From NCBI GenBank assembly GCA_030041045.1, contig JASHOQ010000048.1:62001-126000 (forward strand): a DNA stretch of 64,000 nt, read 5' to 3'. Below the pieces are notes generated by a model. It did not search any database. It was given only the letters and a program-made list of their open reading frames with translations, and was not told the DNA's origin. Below are positions 9,240 through 19,548 of this stretch, one piece after another. Made by a program: the position numbers and the translations under genes. Every line of letters begins with the position of its first letter. Within the stretch, counting starts at the first letter, position 1. Origin of the DNA: Acidobacteriaceae bacterium. GTDB taxonomy: Bacteria > Acidobacteriota > Terriglobia > Terriglobales > Acidobacteriaceae.

Positions 9240-9289
9240 CTCACAAATGTACCGCGCCGCGGCGCGGGAATCGAGCAGGGGCAGTGGGT

Positions 9290-9440
9290 CAGTTTGAATT
9301 CACTTTGAAAAGGCACGGTTTCACGCGCTGCTGAAAAGCTCGATCGGAGGAGCCTTGTAATAAGGGCACGGCCTCAGCCGGGCCATGAACGGCGCAAAAT
9401 GAACCCGGGCTTCAGCCCCTGAGGAGCGGCCCTTTTAAGC
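9290..9440. repeat. Intergenic repeat (CTTGTAAYAAGGGCACGGC family), copy 1
   Basis: Shares with 61080-61235 the string of blocks GAATTCRCTT, a GGAAA/GAAAA..CTC..ATCG block, CTTGYARYAAGGGCACGGC, CTCAGCYGGGCCA, GAACGGCGCAAAATGA and GGGCTTCAGCCC. It fills the kinase-ribA gap. Partial copies are at 39800, 39925 and 54795. No coding capacity is apparent. Confidence 0.8.
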
Positions 9441-9493
9441 TGACCTATTTCCAACGCACCGGCTGTGCTCGCACGGCACCGTAAAATAGAAGC

Positions 9494-10171
9494 ATGGCCG
9501 GCGAAAACGTGAACCAGGACGTGAAGAAGATTGCCGAGGCGGATTTTCCCACGCGCTGGGGACATTTCCGCATCCTGGGCTTTGAAGGCCGTGTCGAGCC
9601 GCGGCCGGGCTGTGATCCGGCGCGTGCCTGCGAGCCCGAAGGCCTGGTGGCGCTGGTCATGGGCGACATGGGCGATCTGCATGCCGCGCCGCCGCTCGTC
9701 CGCATCCATTCGCAGTGCCTCACCGGCGATGTCTTTGGCTCGCTGCGCTGCGACTGCCGCCTGCAACTGGAGATGGCGCTCAGGATGATTGCGCAAGCTG
9801 GCGTCGGAATCCTTCTTTACGAGCAACAGGAAGGCCGCGGCATCGGGCTGATGGGCAAGCTGCGCGCCTACGAACTGCAAGACCATGGCCTCGATACCGT
9901 GGAAGCCAACGAGAAACTCGGCTTTGCCGCCGACTGCCGCGGCTACGAGCTGCCGGCCGCGGCGCTCAAGCTGCTCGGCGTTGAAGCCGTGCGGCTGATC
10001 ACGAACAATCCCGAGAAGGTGGCTGCGCTTGAGGCTGCGGGCATCCGCGTGGTCGAGCGCATTTCCGCCGAGGTCGAACCCCAGGAGACCTTCGCCGGCT
10101 ATCTCCGCACCAAGCAGGAAAAGATGGGCCACATCCTCGAAATGACGGTCAGCGAGGATCAGGCGGAGTAG
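9494..10171 (+). CDS. ribA: GTP cyclohydrolase II (stand-alone)
   Basis: First committed step of riboflavin synthesis: GTP to diaminohydroxy-ribosylaminopyrimidine phosphate, formate and pyrophosphate. All hallmarks are present: zinc ligands Cys75, Cys86 and Cys88 in CLTGDVFGSLRCDC, the QQEGRGIGL loop (111-119), RAYELQDHGLDTVEAN and KLGFAADCR, then ITNNPEKV. It is ~30 residues longer than E. coli RibA because of an N-terminal extension and a small Cys-containing insert near residues 33-50. It is monocistronic, with a repeat on either side. Its importance here is that the GCHII half of ribBA (53431-54726) looks degenerate. Confidence 0.95.
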   Translation: MAGENVNQDVKKIAEADFPTRWGHFRILGFEGRVEPRPGCDPARACEPEGLVALVMGDMGDLHAAPPLVRIHSQCLTGDVFGSLRCDCRLQLEMALRMIAQAGVGILLYEQQEGRGIGLMGKLRAYELQDHGLDTVEANEKLGFAADCRGYELPAAALKLLGVEAVRLITNNPEKVAALEAAGIRVVERISAEVEPQETFAGYLRTKQEKMGHILEMTVSEDQAE

Positions 10172-10196
10172 ACGAGGATTGCCGCACCCCACTGAA

Positions 10197-10257
10197 CTGT
10201 CATCCTGAGCGACCGAGTCCGCCGCGGCGGACGAGGGAGTCGAAGGATCTGCGGTTG
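10197..10257 (+). repeat. Hairpin repeat (TCATCCTGAGCGA family)
   Basis: Flanks TGTCATCCTGAGCGA and GTCGAAGGATCTGCGG surround the palindrome GTCCGCCGCGGCGGAC. It lies in the ribA-dinB spacer. Confidence 0.85.
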
Positions 10258-10334
10258 CCTTGCTCCGGGTGCCCCACCTTCGGCGCGTTGTTGTTTTTGC
10301 GCCATGAGTGGGAGAGCACGAACCTGACTCCTGC

Positions 10335-10856
10335 TCAGCCCCGCAGCGCCTTGATCACCTTCGCCGTGGTAATCACCTGGCCCACGTGGCGCATGGCGTG
10401 ATCGGCCACGTGGAGCATCGCGCCGCCAACCGACGTGGGCAGGTTCTTACGCCCCACGCCGCGCACGGTTTCGAGATCGGCGCCCGCGAGCGCGCGAATG
10501 CGCCCGGCCGCTGCGGCCAATGTGGATTCCACCTCGGCCAGCAACTCCCCCTTCGACTCTTCCCCGCTCTGTTCGTTCTTGTACGCCGTGAACTGCGCCG
10601 CCGAAAGCTGGTTGCCCTCGGCGTAGGTCAGAATCCGATCGGTCGAGCGCGCGATGTGGCGCAGCAGAAAGGCAGCCGAGTTCAGGCCGAGCGGATGCGC
10701 GTGCACTTCGGCATCGCTCAGGTCGGCGGTCCATTTCTTCAGGTCGTCGAGGGCGAGCTCGAGCGCGTGCAGCACGGCGCGCTGCGCTGCGGGAACATCG
10801 CTATGCGTGCCGCGCAGCCAGGGCTCGATGTAGGGGATCGATTCAGTAACGGTCAT
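10335..10856 (-). CDS. DinB family protein
   Basis: 173-residue four-helix-bundle protein of the DinB/DfsB superfamily. The metal-binding histidines sit at the expected places: one in LRHIARSTDRIL (~residue 67) and two in MLHVADHAMRHVGQV near the C-terminus (H-x3-H). Members include thiol-dependent transferases and damage-induced proteins; the substrate is not predictable. It sits 28 bp after the minus-strand lipoprotein gene stop-proximal region and could be co-transcribed with it. Confidence 0.85.
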   Translation of the reverse strand: MTVTESIPYIEPWLRGTHSDVPAAQRAVLHALELALDDLKKWTADLSDAEVHAHPLGLNSAAFLLRHIARSTDRILTYAEGNQLSAAQFTAYKNEQSGEESKGELLAEVESTLAAAAGRIRALAGADLETVRGVGRKNLPTSVGGAMLHVADHAMRHVGQVITTAKVIKALRG

Positions 10857-10884
10857 CTGTCTGTGCCCTCGAAAACAAGGTGAT

Positions 10885-11520
10885 TTACTCAGTGCTCAAC
10901 GCGTGAATCAAATCGTCGTCCGGCAGATCCTTCGTCTTGCCGTCCTCCGAGTAAAAGCTGTAATGGAAGTTCACAAAGATCCAGCCCGACTGCGTTTTCA
11001 TCAGTTCCGGCCGAACCTCAGAATCCGGCTCGACCCTGTTGAATCTTGCCAGGCATTTCCCATCGGCCACGCTGACGTTTTCCACCGTGTACGGCGTGGT
11101 GGGGACGTCCCCGTTCCCCTGGTTCAGGAACGGATCGAATTCCAGGCCAACGATGCCGTCGGTAGTCTTCTTCTTGAGTTCGTCATCCGCCTTGAGGAGC
11201 TTTCCCAAGGTCGCGCTGACCAGCTGCGGTCGATGGTTCAGAACCGCGTCAAGAGTCGGCATAGTCGGACCGTCAGAGGCCGGATCGCCCATCCGATCCT
11301 TGGTTCGATTCCAGTACCAATCGTAGAAATTCTGCACAAACGCCCTGCAGGACTGCTCATCCGCCTTCAAAGTGAGCCCTGCGGCTGGCTGCGGCTTGGC
11401 CGCCTGTTCAGAAGGCATTGCCTGGGAGTTCGTCGAGGGCTTCCGGCAGGCCGTCATCGGCGCGGCGATAAACGCTGCGGACACGCAGCAAATCCAGATA
11501 GCGCGGCCCGGCCGTTCCAT
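10885..11520 (-). CDS. Putative lipoprotein (DUF3828-like)
   Basis: From the ATG at 11520 the protein starts MERPGRAIWICCV with a hydrophobic stretch ending PMTAC, a plausible lipobox. A longer frame to 11661 has an Arg-rich start with no signal character and overlaps the kinase gene. The body (FVQNFYDWYWN, LDPFLNQG-like FDPFLNQGNGD, FVNFHY) resembles DUF3828 proteins: small exported proteins with an aromatic FYxWY signature and no known activity. The start lies 3 bp beyond the upstream P-loop gene's stop, so co-transcription is likely. Confidence 0.75.
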   Translation of the reverse strand: MERPGRAIWICCVSAAFIAAPMTACRKPSTNSQAMPSEQAAKPQPAAGLTLKADEQSCRAFVQNFYDWYWNRTKDRMGDPASDGPTMPTLDAVLNHRPQLVSATLGKLLKADDELKKKTTDGIVGLEFDPFLNQGNGDVPTTPYTVENVSVADGKCLARFNRVEPDSEVRPELMKTQSGWIFVNFHYSFYSEDGKTKDLPDDDLIHALSTE

Positions 11521-11522
11521 CT

Positions 11523-12365
11523 CTACCCCGCGCTCTTCACCCGCACCACTGTGATCTTCGCAAATCCCTCCTCGAAGACCGGCGGCTTGAGCTTCTCTGC
11601 CATGCGGCGCATCGCGTCTTCGCTTACACTGCGGTCGCGCTGGCGGTTGCGTTCCAGACACACTTCAAGCGGCACATCAAAAAACACCGCCTGCACCTCG
11701 TAGCCAAAGCTCTTGGCCATCTTGATCCACTGCCGGCGTTCATGGACGCTCAAATTCGTCGCGTCCACGTAATTCCAGGGCATGCGGGCGATAAGCCGCG
11801 CGCGCAGCAGCGAGCGCAGCGTGGAAAAGACCAGTCCCTGGTAGCGCTGCTCTTCGACGTCGTCGAAGAGGATATTGCGCAGCAGATCGGAGGAGAGCGG
11901 CGTGACCCCGCGCCGGCCGAACCACGTGGTCTTGCCGGAGCCGGGCAGGCCGATAGCCAGCACCACGAAGCCTTTGGGCTGCTGCGGAGCGCGCTCCTGG
12001 CCCGGCTCAGGCAAGGGCGCAGTGGGCATCTCCGGTTGGGTCTCGACTTCCAGGCGTCCGGAGCCGGCAGTTACATTCCATGGCTGTGCTTGCTGCGCGC
12101 CCCTGTTGCGAGATTCCTCGCGGGGCCCGTTGCGCGGCCCCTCGCGCGGCGTCTCGCGCGGATTGTTGCGCGGCTCATGACGCTCGGGGCGAGGCGCGCG
12201 GTGCCCCTGGGCCGGCTGCCCGTGCTGACCCGAAGGCTGGCGCGCCGGCGCGTTCTCGTCCGGATAATAGGGGACAAGCGGAGCCGGTTGATTCGAGGGG
12301 AGTTCCTGACCAATTTTGCCGGTGGATTCGGAAGTGTTGGGAGCACGTCTGGAGCGTCTTCTCAT
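11523..12365 (-). CDS. P-loop kinase-like ATPase with disordered N-terminal region
   Basis: 280 residues from ATG 12365, which is preceded by GAAGG 5 bases upstream; the frame is open to 12485. The N-terminal ~130 residues are low complexity (Pro, Arg, Asn and Gln rich, with a run of PREGPRNGPREESRNR-type units), presumably disordered and nucleic-acid- or protein-binding. The C-terminal domain has Walker A GLPGSGKTTW (about 139-148), SSDLLRNILFDD, YVDATNLSVHERRQW and FFDVPLEVCLERNRQRDR. These are the features of the AAA_33/polynucleotide-kinase/zeta-toxin-like group. The substrate is unknown. No antitoxin-like partner is adjacent. Confidence 0.82.
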   Translation of the reverse strand: MRRRSRRAPNTSESTGKIGQELPSNQPAPLVPYYPDENAPARQPSGQHGQPAQGHRAPRPERHEPRNNPRETPREGPRNGPREESRNRGAQQAQPWNVTAGSGRLEVETQPEMPTAPLPEPGQERAPQQPKGFVVLAIGLPGSGKTTWFGRRGVTPLSSDLLRNILFDDVEEQRYQGLVFSTLRSLLRARLIARMPWNYVDATNLSVHERRQWIKMAKSFGYEVQAVFFDVPLEVCLERNRQRDRSVSEDAMRRMAEKLKPPVFEEGFAKITVVRVKSAG

Positions 12366-12728
12366 GCCGCCTTCAATAAGCCCGCGCGATGCGCCGCTGC
12401 TCTCCTCTCCGAATACCATACCAGCCGACTGGGCTGCAAACCGGCATGTGGGATTCTGCGCATTCTGCCACCGGCAACGTTTCACCTGGCGGGAGGAATG
12501 CGCGCGCGGCTGTGCAGCGGATCACTGACGGTTCCGCGATGGAACGGCCATGCTGGGAGTGGGAGATGGCGCATCAGGCGAGACGGAAGGATGGGGTTTC
12601 CGTTCCGCCGCCGCGGCCCGGGATGTTAGCATCAAGAGTTTGGTGGAATTGCCTTTTGCAGCTACTTGGAACGCCCTCAACGCGGGCGCAACACTCCCAA
12701 AGCAGACCCAGGACCAAGGAGAGATTCA

Positions 12729-13733
<1,005 letters not shown>

Positions 13734-13740
13734 CAATGCA

Positions 13741-13872
13741 GGGATCAGGTTTCAGGGTTCAGGGTTCACAAAAGCTGAACCGGCGAGCGCATCTCTCATC
13801 CTGAAGAACGCATCTCTCATCCTGATCCCTGATCCCTGATCCCTGAAACCTGAACCCTCAAACCTGATCACT
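13741..13872. repeat. Heptamer repeat arrays in the gap-ridA spacer
   Basis: TTCAGGG/TCAGGTT units (13741-13769) and CCTGATC units (13820-13872) repeat every 7 bases. Two direct copies of CGCATCTCTCATCCTGA lie between. They fill the spacer completely. Confidence 0.8.
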
Positions 13873-14283
13873 GTGTCCCGCACCAACATCACCGGCGGAT
13901 CGCCTTTCGAGCCCATCATCGGCTTCTCCCGCGCCGTGCGCGTGGGCAGCCTTGTGCTTTTGGCGGGAACCGGCCCCGTGGGCGCGGAGAACGAAGATGC
14001 GGCGGGACAGACACTGCGCGTCTTCGAGATTGCTTCGAAGGCCCTGGCGGAGGCCGGCGCTTCGTTCAAGGATGTGGTGCGCACGCGCATGTATCTCACG
14101 CACGTGGAGGATTGGGAAGCCGTGGGCCGCGTGCATGGCGAAATTTTCGCCGCGATCCGTCCCGCGGCTACCATGGTGGTAGTGGCGGCGCTGCTCAATC
14201 CCGCGTGGCGCATCGAGATCGAGATGGACGCTGTCCTTCCAAGTTCTCCCGACACCGCGAAACCGGAAAACCGCAATGTTTAG
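13873..14283 (+). CDS. RidA family (YjgF/YER057c/UK114) protein
   Basis: 136 residues from a GTG start at 13873. The fold signature is clear: GGSPFEPIIGFSRAVRVGSLVLLAGTGPVG, then QTLRVFEIASKALAEAGASFKDVVRTRMYLTHVEDWEA and PAATMVVVAALLNPAWRIEIEMDAV. The Arg of canonical RidA enamine deaminases appears conserved in the VVRTRMY segment. Canonical members hydrolyse reactive enamine/imine intermediates of PLP enzymes; many paralogues have other, unknown roles. The link to the surrounding glycolytic genes is positional only. Confidence 0.88.
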   Translation: MSRTNITGGSPFEPIIGFSRAVRVGSLVLLAGTGPVGAENEDAAGQTLRVFEIASKALAEAGASFKDVVRTRMYLTHVEDWEAVGRVHGEIFAAIRPAATMVVVAALLNPAWRIEIEMDAVLPSSPDTAKPENRNV

Positions 14284-14322
14284 CGCGTCGTACCGCTCAA
14301 GGAACCGCGATCCCCGCAGTCG

Positions 14323-14360
14323 CGGAACTGATCACTGACCACTGTTCACTGACCACGGAA
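14323..14360. repeat. Heptamer array (CACTGAC/CACTGTT)
   Basis: CTGATCACTGACCACTGTTCAC-type units with a 7-base period lie immediately upstream of pgk. Confidence 0.7.
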
Positions 14361-14368
14361 AGGCCGCC

Positions 14369-15586
14369 ATGCCCAAGCTCTCCATTCGCGACATCGAATT
14401 GCACAACAAGCATGTCTTCATTCGCGTCGACTTCAACGTCCCGCTCAGTGAAGACGGCTCGACCATCACTGACGACACGCGCATCGTGGCCACGCTGCCC
14501 ACCATTGAATATGCACTGCGGCACCACGCCAAGGTCATTCTGGCTTCGCACCTGGGACGGCCGAAGGGCAAGCCGGATCCCAAATATTCGTTGCGCCCCA
14601 TCGTGGACCGGCTGCGCGAGCTGCTCGACAAAAAGGAAGACAACTACTCCATCAACGTGGCCTTTGCTCCTGATTGCGTGGGTGAGGTTGCCCAGGAGCT
14701 TGCGCGCCAGCTCGAGTCCGGCCAGGTGCTGCTGCTTGAAAATCTCCGCTTCCACGCCGAAGAAGAAGCCAACGATTCGGCTTTCTCCAAAGCGCTCGCG
14801 TCGCTTGCCGAGATTTACGTCAACGACGCTTTCGGCTCCGCGCACCGCGCGCATGCCTCCACCGAAGGCATCACCCATTACTTGAAGCCTGCCGTCGCCG
14901 GCCTGCTGATGGAGAAGGAAATCACCTATCTGGGCAAGGCGCTGGAGGCGCCGGAGCGGCCGTTTGTGGCCATTCTCGGCGGATCGAAAATTTCCGGCAA
15001 GATCGACGTGATCCAGAACCTACTCGACAAGGTCGACACGCTGGTCATCGTGGGCGGCATGGCGTATACCTTTCAGCGGGCGCTCGGCGTGGCCACGGGT
15101 AAATCGCTCGTCGAAGAAGACAAAATCCAGCTGGCGAAAGAGACCCTCGCGCAAGCCAAGTCGAAAGGCGTGAAGCTGCTGCTTCCCGTAGACAACGAGC
15201 TGGCCGACAAATTTGCTAACGACGCCAGGACCCAGGTGTGGGACTGCTCCGTGGATTTCCCCGCCGAGTGGCAGGGCCTGGACATCGGCCCGAAGTCGAT
15301 CGAGGCCATCAAGCAGGTGGTCTCGACGGCGAAGACCATCGTGTGGAACGGCCCGGCCGGCGTTTTCGAGTTTTCCCGCTTTGCCGTGGGCACCAACGCC
15401 ATTGCGCGCGCCGTGGCCGCAAACAAAACTGCCACCTCGATTATCGGCGGAGGCGACTCGGTCTCGGCCATCAACCAGGCCGGCGTGGCCGATCAGATCA
15501 CGCACATCTCCACCGGCGGCGGCGCCAGCCTGGAGTTTCTCGAGGGCAAGAAGCTGCCCGGCGTGGAAGCGCTGACGGATAAGTAG
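14369..15586 (+). CDS. pgk: Phosphoglycerate kinase
   Basis: Transfers the acyl phosphate of 1,3-bisphosphoglycerate to ADP. 405 residues, full length. Signatures: [11 protein letters not shown] near the N-terminus, [15 protein letters not shown](A)[19 protein letters not shown], the hinge region [16 protein letters not shown], and the nucleotide-binding [16 protein letters not shown] followed by [22 protein letters not shown]. It follows ridA by 85 bp that include a heptamer array, so co-transcription with gap is possible but not shown. Confidence 0.97.
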   Translation: MPKLSIRDIELHNKHVFIRVDFNVPLSEDGSTITDDTRIVATLPTIEYALRHHAKVILASHLGRPKGKPDPKYSLRPIVDRLRELLDKKEDNYSINVAFAPDCVGEVAQELARQLESGQVLLLENLRFHAEEEANDSAFSKALASLAEIYVNDAFGSAHRAHASTEGITHYLKPAVAGLLMEKEITYLGKALEAPERPFVAILGGSKISGKIDVIQNLLDKVDTLVIVGGMAYTFQRALGVATGKSLVEEDKIQLAKETLAQAKSKGVKLLLPVDNELADKFANDARTQVWDCSVDFPAEWQGLDIGPKSIEAIKQVVSTAKTIVWNGPAGVFEFSRFAVGTNAIARAVAANKTATSIIGGGDSVSAINQAGVADQITHISTGGGASLEFLEGKKLPGVEALTDK

Positions 15587-15634
15587 AGGTCTGGGGAAGT
15601 TTTCAGGGATCAGCCAATCTCTCGTTCGCGGCAA

Positions 15635-16537
15635 TCATTTGTTCGGCGGAATGTCTGAAACGCTGACCGTGATCGAGGGCACGGTGACCACGGCGCTTGC
15701 CCCGGCCAGGCTCCCGGGCCACCCCGAGCCGCTTGCCTGGCACATTAGGCTGACCACGACTGTGTAACTGAAGTTCGAGGTGACAGCGAACGGGAGGAAC
15801 GACGACCACGGCCCAGGGCCGGAATAGGCGTTGAAGTCGAGGTTGTTGAGGCCGTCAATATCAAAGCCAATCAACGCTCCCTGATCAATGAGCGCACCGT
15901 CGGACCGCGAGATCTGAACCAATGCCTGCGCCGTCGCATTCGCTTCTTTGTTTCGGATCGAGTTCACGTAGTAGGACCACGAAATCTCCGAATTGATCGA
16001 GACTTGCGCCACGGCATTCGCAAACAGCGGGGTGAAGTAGACATGGAATTGGTTTGATGCGGTGCCCTTGCTGGACTTGTCGTAGTTGGTCTCCACCATG
16101 CAGGTCAACTGGCCGAGGCTCTCGTTTCCGGTCGCCGAAATCGTGGGGTTTCCCGTCACATTGGAAGTCTTTCCCACTGAATAAGAACCTTCGTAGTGCG
16201 CCGGAGTGAAAGTGATCGTATACCTTCCCCACACCGGAGGCGGAGGTATGACCGGCTTTTTCGGCAGCGGCTTCAGCTTCAAGAGTCCTTTCGTGAGACC
16301 CTGAAGACCGGCCAGCGCCTCGTTCGCCTTCTCCCCTTTCACCCGTTCAGCCGGCTTTTGCAGCTGGCTAAGATATCGCGCAGCCTTTTGTCGGATGCCG
16401 GCCTTTTCCGCAATTTCCGCCTCGCGCCTCCGTTGGATCCCTGCCAGGTGACGTCGCACCACGCTCTCAGGCAACTCGCCACCCTTCCAAAACTCAATCT
16501 GCCTCCGTTGCTCGTCCGACTTGGATAGTCTGGGCAT
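15635..16537 (-). CDS. Hypothetical protein
   Basis: Unknown function. 300 residues from ATG 16537, which has GGAGG about 8 bases upstream; the frame stays open antisense into tpiA but that part is a shadow. The first ~110 residues are charged and helical (SKSDEQRRQIEFWKGG, IQRRREAEIAEKAGIRQKA), then a Pro-rich linker (KPVIPPPPVWGRY). The C-terminal ~190 residues are beta-rich with many Thr/Ser/Asn and no signal peptide. The all-beta domain resembles adhesin- or lectin-like folds in composition only. It stands reversed between pgk and tpiA, suggesting insertion into a gap-pgk-tpiA cluster. Confidence 0.75.
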   Translation of the reverse strand: MPRLSKSDEQRRQIEFWKGGELPESVVRRHLAGIQRRREAEIAEKAGIRQKAARYLSQLQKPAERVKGEKANEALAGLQGLTKGLLKLKPLPKKPVIPPPPVWGRYTITFTPAHYEGSYSVGKTSNVTGNPTISATGNESLGQLTCMVETNYDKSSKGTASNQFHVYFTPLFANAVAQVSINSEISWSYYVNSIRNKEANATAQALVQISRSDGALIDQGALIGFDIDGLNNLDFNAYSGPGPWSSFLPFAVTSNFSYTVVVSLMCQASGSGWPGSLAGASAVVTVPSITVSVSDIPPNK

Positions 16538-16672
16538 ATCTCTCCCTCCTTGGTTTTCCGGGGTTGGGCCAGAATACGCCCAGGCCCTGGGAATGCACAA
16601 GCGCAAAGACGCGCCGCCATCACCCCGCACAGTAAGATCGACCCCATAAAATGAAAGAAAGGAAACCGGAGA

Positions 16673-17434
<762 letters not shown>

Positions 17435-17566
17435 AAAGGCAGCAAGCCGGCAGGTCGGCGAGTCGGCAAGTCAGCGAATCGCCGCCACGCGCGATCGATG
17501 AGGGCGGCTTTTCTCATTGATGTGTTCGATCGTCCAGCCACTTTGGAGCACCTGCCCCTGAATTTG

Positions 17567-17930
17567 CCCCGTGGGGACATCCGATAATAGCCCATGGCAA
17601 GCCCGCTGAGACTGACGCTGCCCTGGGCAGGCCGTCCCACGTAACCCTCGCACCCCGTAGGGGCATCCGATAATAGCCCATGGCAAGCCCGCTGTCGGAG
17701 ACGCTGCCCTGGGTAGGCCGTCCCAGGTAACCCTTGCGCCCCGTAGGGGCATCCGATGATAGCCCATGGCAAGCCCGCTGTGGCAGACGCTGCGCTGGGT
17801 AGGCCGTCCCAGGTAACCCTTGCGCCCCGTAGGGGCATCCGATAGTAGCCCAGGGTGAAGCGTAGCGGAACCCTGGGATCGCAAAGCCCAAAAATCTCCG
17901 CGCCCCGTAGGGGCGCAGCGAAACGGGATC
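17567..17930. repeat. Tandem array of 86-bp repeats
   Basis: CCCCGT(A/G)GGG recurs at 17567, 17653, 17739 and 17825 (period exactly 86) and again at 17903 (78). Each of the first three units contains CATCCGAT(A/G)ATAGCCCATG, GCAAGCCCGCTG, ACGCTG and GGCCGTCCCA(C/G)GTAACCC. The fourth unit diverges into an AGCCCAGGGTGAAGCGTAGCGGAACCCTGGG-like palindromic version. CCCCGTAGGGG is itself palindromic. It occupies the tpiA-nuoN gap between convergent genes. Not a CRISPR: units are contiguous with no unique spacers. Confidence 0.9.
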
Positions 17931-17934
17931 AGCG

Positions 17935-19548
17935 CTACCCGTAGAAGCTCGCGATCCAGTCTTGCAGCAGCGCCGGGAAACAGCCCATCACGACCACGGC
18001 GGCAGCGATGGCCACGAGCACGATGGTCGTGACCGGATGCACGGCGATCGGCGACTGGTCCGTGCCAGGAAGCACATACGCTCGCTTGAGCACCTGCAGA
18101 TAGTAGTAGAGCGAGACGGCGCTGAAGGCGATGGCCAAGGCGACCAGCGCGAAGGGCAATCCCGCCCCGGAGACGGTGCCCATCTCGCGCAGATTGCCGC
18201 CGTACATGCCAAGCACGGCCGCGAACAGGTTGAACTTGGCCCAGAAGCCCACCAATGGAGGAATGCCGGCGAGCGAAAGAAAGAGCACCAGCGTGACCGC
18301 GGCCAGCAGAGGATTGCGTTTGTGCAATCCCGCGAAGGAATCCATGCGGTCTGAGCCCGTGGCGCGCTCCACCACGCCCACCACCCCGAAGGCGCCGATC
18401 GTCGTCAGGCCGTAGGTGAGGACGTAATAGAGAATGGCCTGCGCGCTCGCATTCGACCATCCGAAAAACGCAAGCCCGAGCAGGATGTATCCGGCGTGCG
18501 CAATGGCGGAGTAAGCCAGCAAACGGCGGACGCTCGACTGCGCCAGCGCCGCCAGGTTGCCCAGGAACATCGAGGCCACTGCGAGCACAACCAGGATGAG
18601 GAACCAGCTGAAGTAGAAGCTCACTTCGACGGGCGGCTGCCCGCCTCCGATGCGGGAGACAGCCGCCCCGGCAACGCTATGACTGGCCGGTGCGGGATAC
18701 TCCTGCGCCAGGATCCGGAGGTAATTGAGCGCCGTGTAGCTGATCGAAATCAGCAGCGCAAAGCTGGCCACCTTGGAGACAGAGGCGATAAACGCGGCCG
18801 CGGGCGCGGGCGCGCCCTCGTAAGCATCCGGCGCCCACAGGTGGAACGGCACCGCGGCAACCTTGAAGCCGAGACCCGCGGCGATCATCACCAGCGCCAC
18901 AAGAAGCAGCGGCGCGCCACCGTGAAAAACGGCATTGTCAACGCCGTAGACCACGCGCGGCAGGCTGGTGGAGCCGGAGAGTCCGTAGAGCAGGCTGAAT
19001 CCGAACAGCAAAAACGCCGCGCTCATGCCGCCGAAGAGGTAGTACTTGATGGCCGCCTCGGCGCTCTGGCCGGACTTCTTGGCAAACGCGGTGAGAACGT
19101 AGAGACCCAGCGAGAGCAGCTCCAGGCCGATGAAGATCACCAGCAGATCCTGCGCGGCGGCAATCAGCAGGCCGCCGGCCGCAGCCATGAGGATTACAGC
19201 GACATATTCGCCGGGATGGCGCGTGAAATCCGAATCGATGAACAGCAGCAGCGTAAGCGCGGTAAGCACAAGCACGGCCACCTGCGCCACGCCGGCAGAC
19301 CCGCCCGCGGAAAAAAGCACATCGTTTCCGGTGCTGAAGCCTTGCCACCCAGCTGCATAGACAGCCCAGATCGCGGCAATGCAGCCGGCGACGCCGAGCC
19401 ATGCGGCAATCGCCGCGCGCAGCTTGTCCGCTGCGCGGCGTAGAAAAGCGAGATCGACAAAGAGCACCAGGACTGCGGCGACTTCGAGCGTAGTCTCAGG
19501 CAGCGTGGCCCGAAAGAGCGCTGCATAATTGAGGGCGCCGTAGCTCAT
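17935..19548 (-). CDS. nuoN: NADH-quinone oxidoreductase subunit N
   Basis: Antiporter-like proton-pumping membrane subunit nearest the quinone arm of complex I. 537 residues, ~14 hydrophobic helices. The TM5 Glu (IFIGLELLSLGLY), TM7 Lys (GFKVAAVPFHLWAPDAYEGAP), TM8 Lys (SVSKVASF) and TM12 Lys (PPLVGFWAKFNLF) are all present, so the channel looks functional. It includes an unusual Gly/Ala/Pro-rich loop near residues 285-305. It is the last gene of the nuo operon; its start overlaps the nuoM2 stop by 4 bp (19545-19548). Confidence 0.95.
   Translation of the reverse strand: MSYGALNYAALFRATLPETTLEVAAVLVLFVDLAFLRRAADKLRAAIAAWLGVAGCIAAIWAVYAAGWQGFSTGNDVLFSAGGSAGVAQVAVLVLTALTLLLFIDSDFTRHPGEYVAVILMAAAGGLLIAAAQDLLVIFIGLELLSLGLYVLTAFAKKSGQSAEAAIKYYLFGGMSAAFLLFGFSLLYGLSGSTSLPRVVYGVDNAVFHGGAPLLLVALVMIAAGLGFKVAAVPFHLWAPDAYEGAPAPAAAFIASVSKVASFALLISISYTALNYLRILAQEYPAPASHSVAGAAVSRIGGGQPPVEVSFYFSWFLILVVLAVASMFLGNLAALAQSSVRRLLAYSAIAHAGYILLGLAFFGWSNASAQAILYYVLTYGLTTIGAFGVVGVVERATGSDRMDSFAGLHKRNPLLAAVTLVLFLSLAGIPPLVGFWAKFNLFAAVLGMYGGNLREMGTVSGAGLPFALVALAIAFSAVSLYYYLQVLKRAYVLPGTDQSPIAVHPVTTIVLVAIAAAVVVMGCFPALLQDWIASFYG

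Noticed and set aside
10885..11661. Longer form of the lipoprotein from 11661
   Set aside because: The extra 47 residues overlap the P-loop kinase gene, are Arg-rich, and would bury the lipobox signal sequence.
11523..12365. Zeta-toxin of a toxin-antitoxin pair
   Set aside because: No antitoxin-like small gene is adjacent, and the long disordered arm does not fit zeta toxins; kept as a generic P-loop kinase.
17567..17930. Possible CRISPR array
   Set aside because: Units are 86 bp and contiguous, with no alternation of short repeats and unique spacers and no cas genes.
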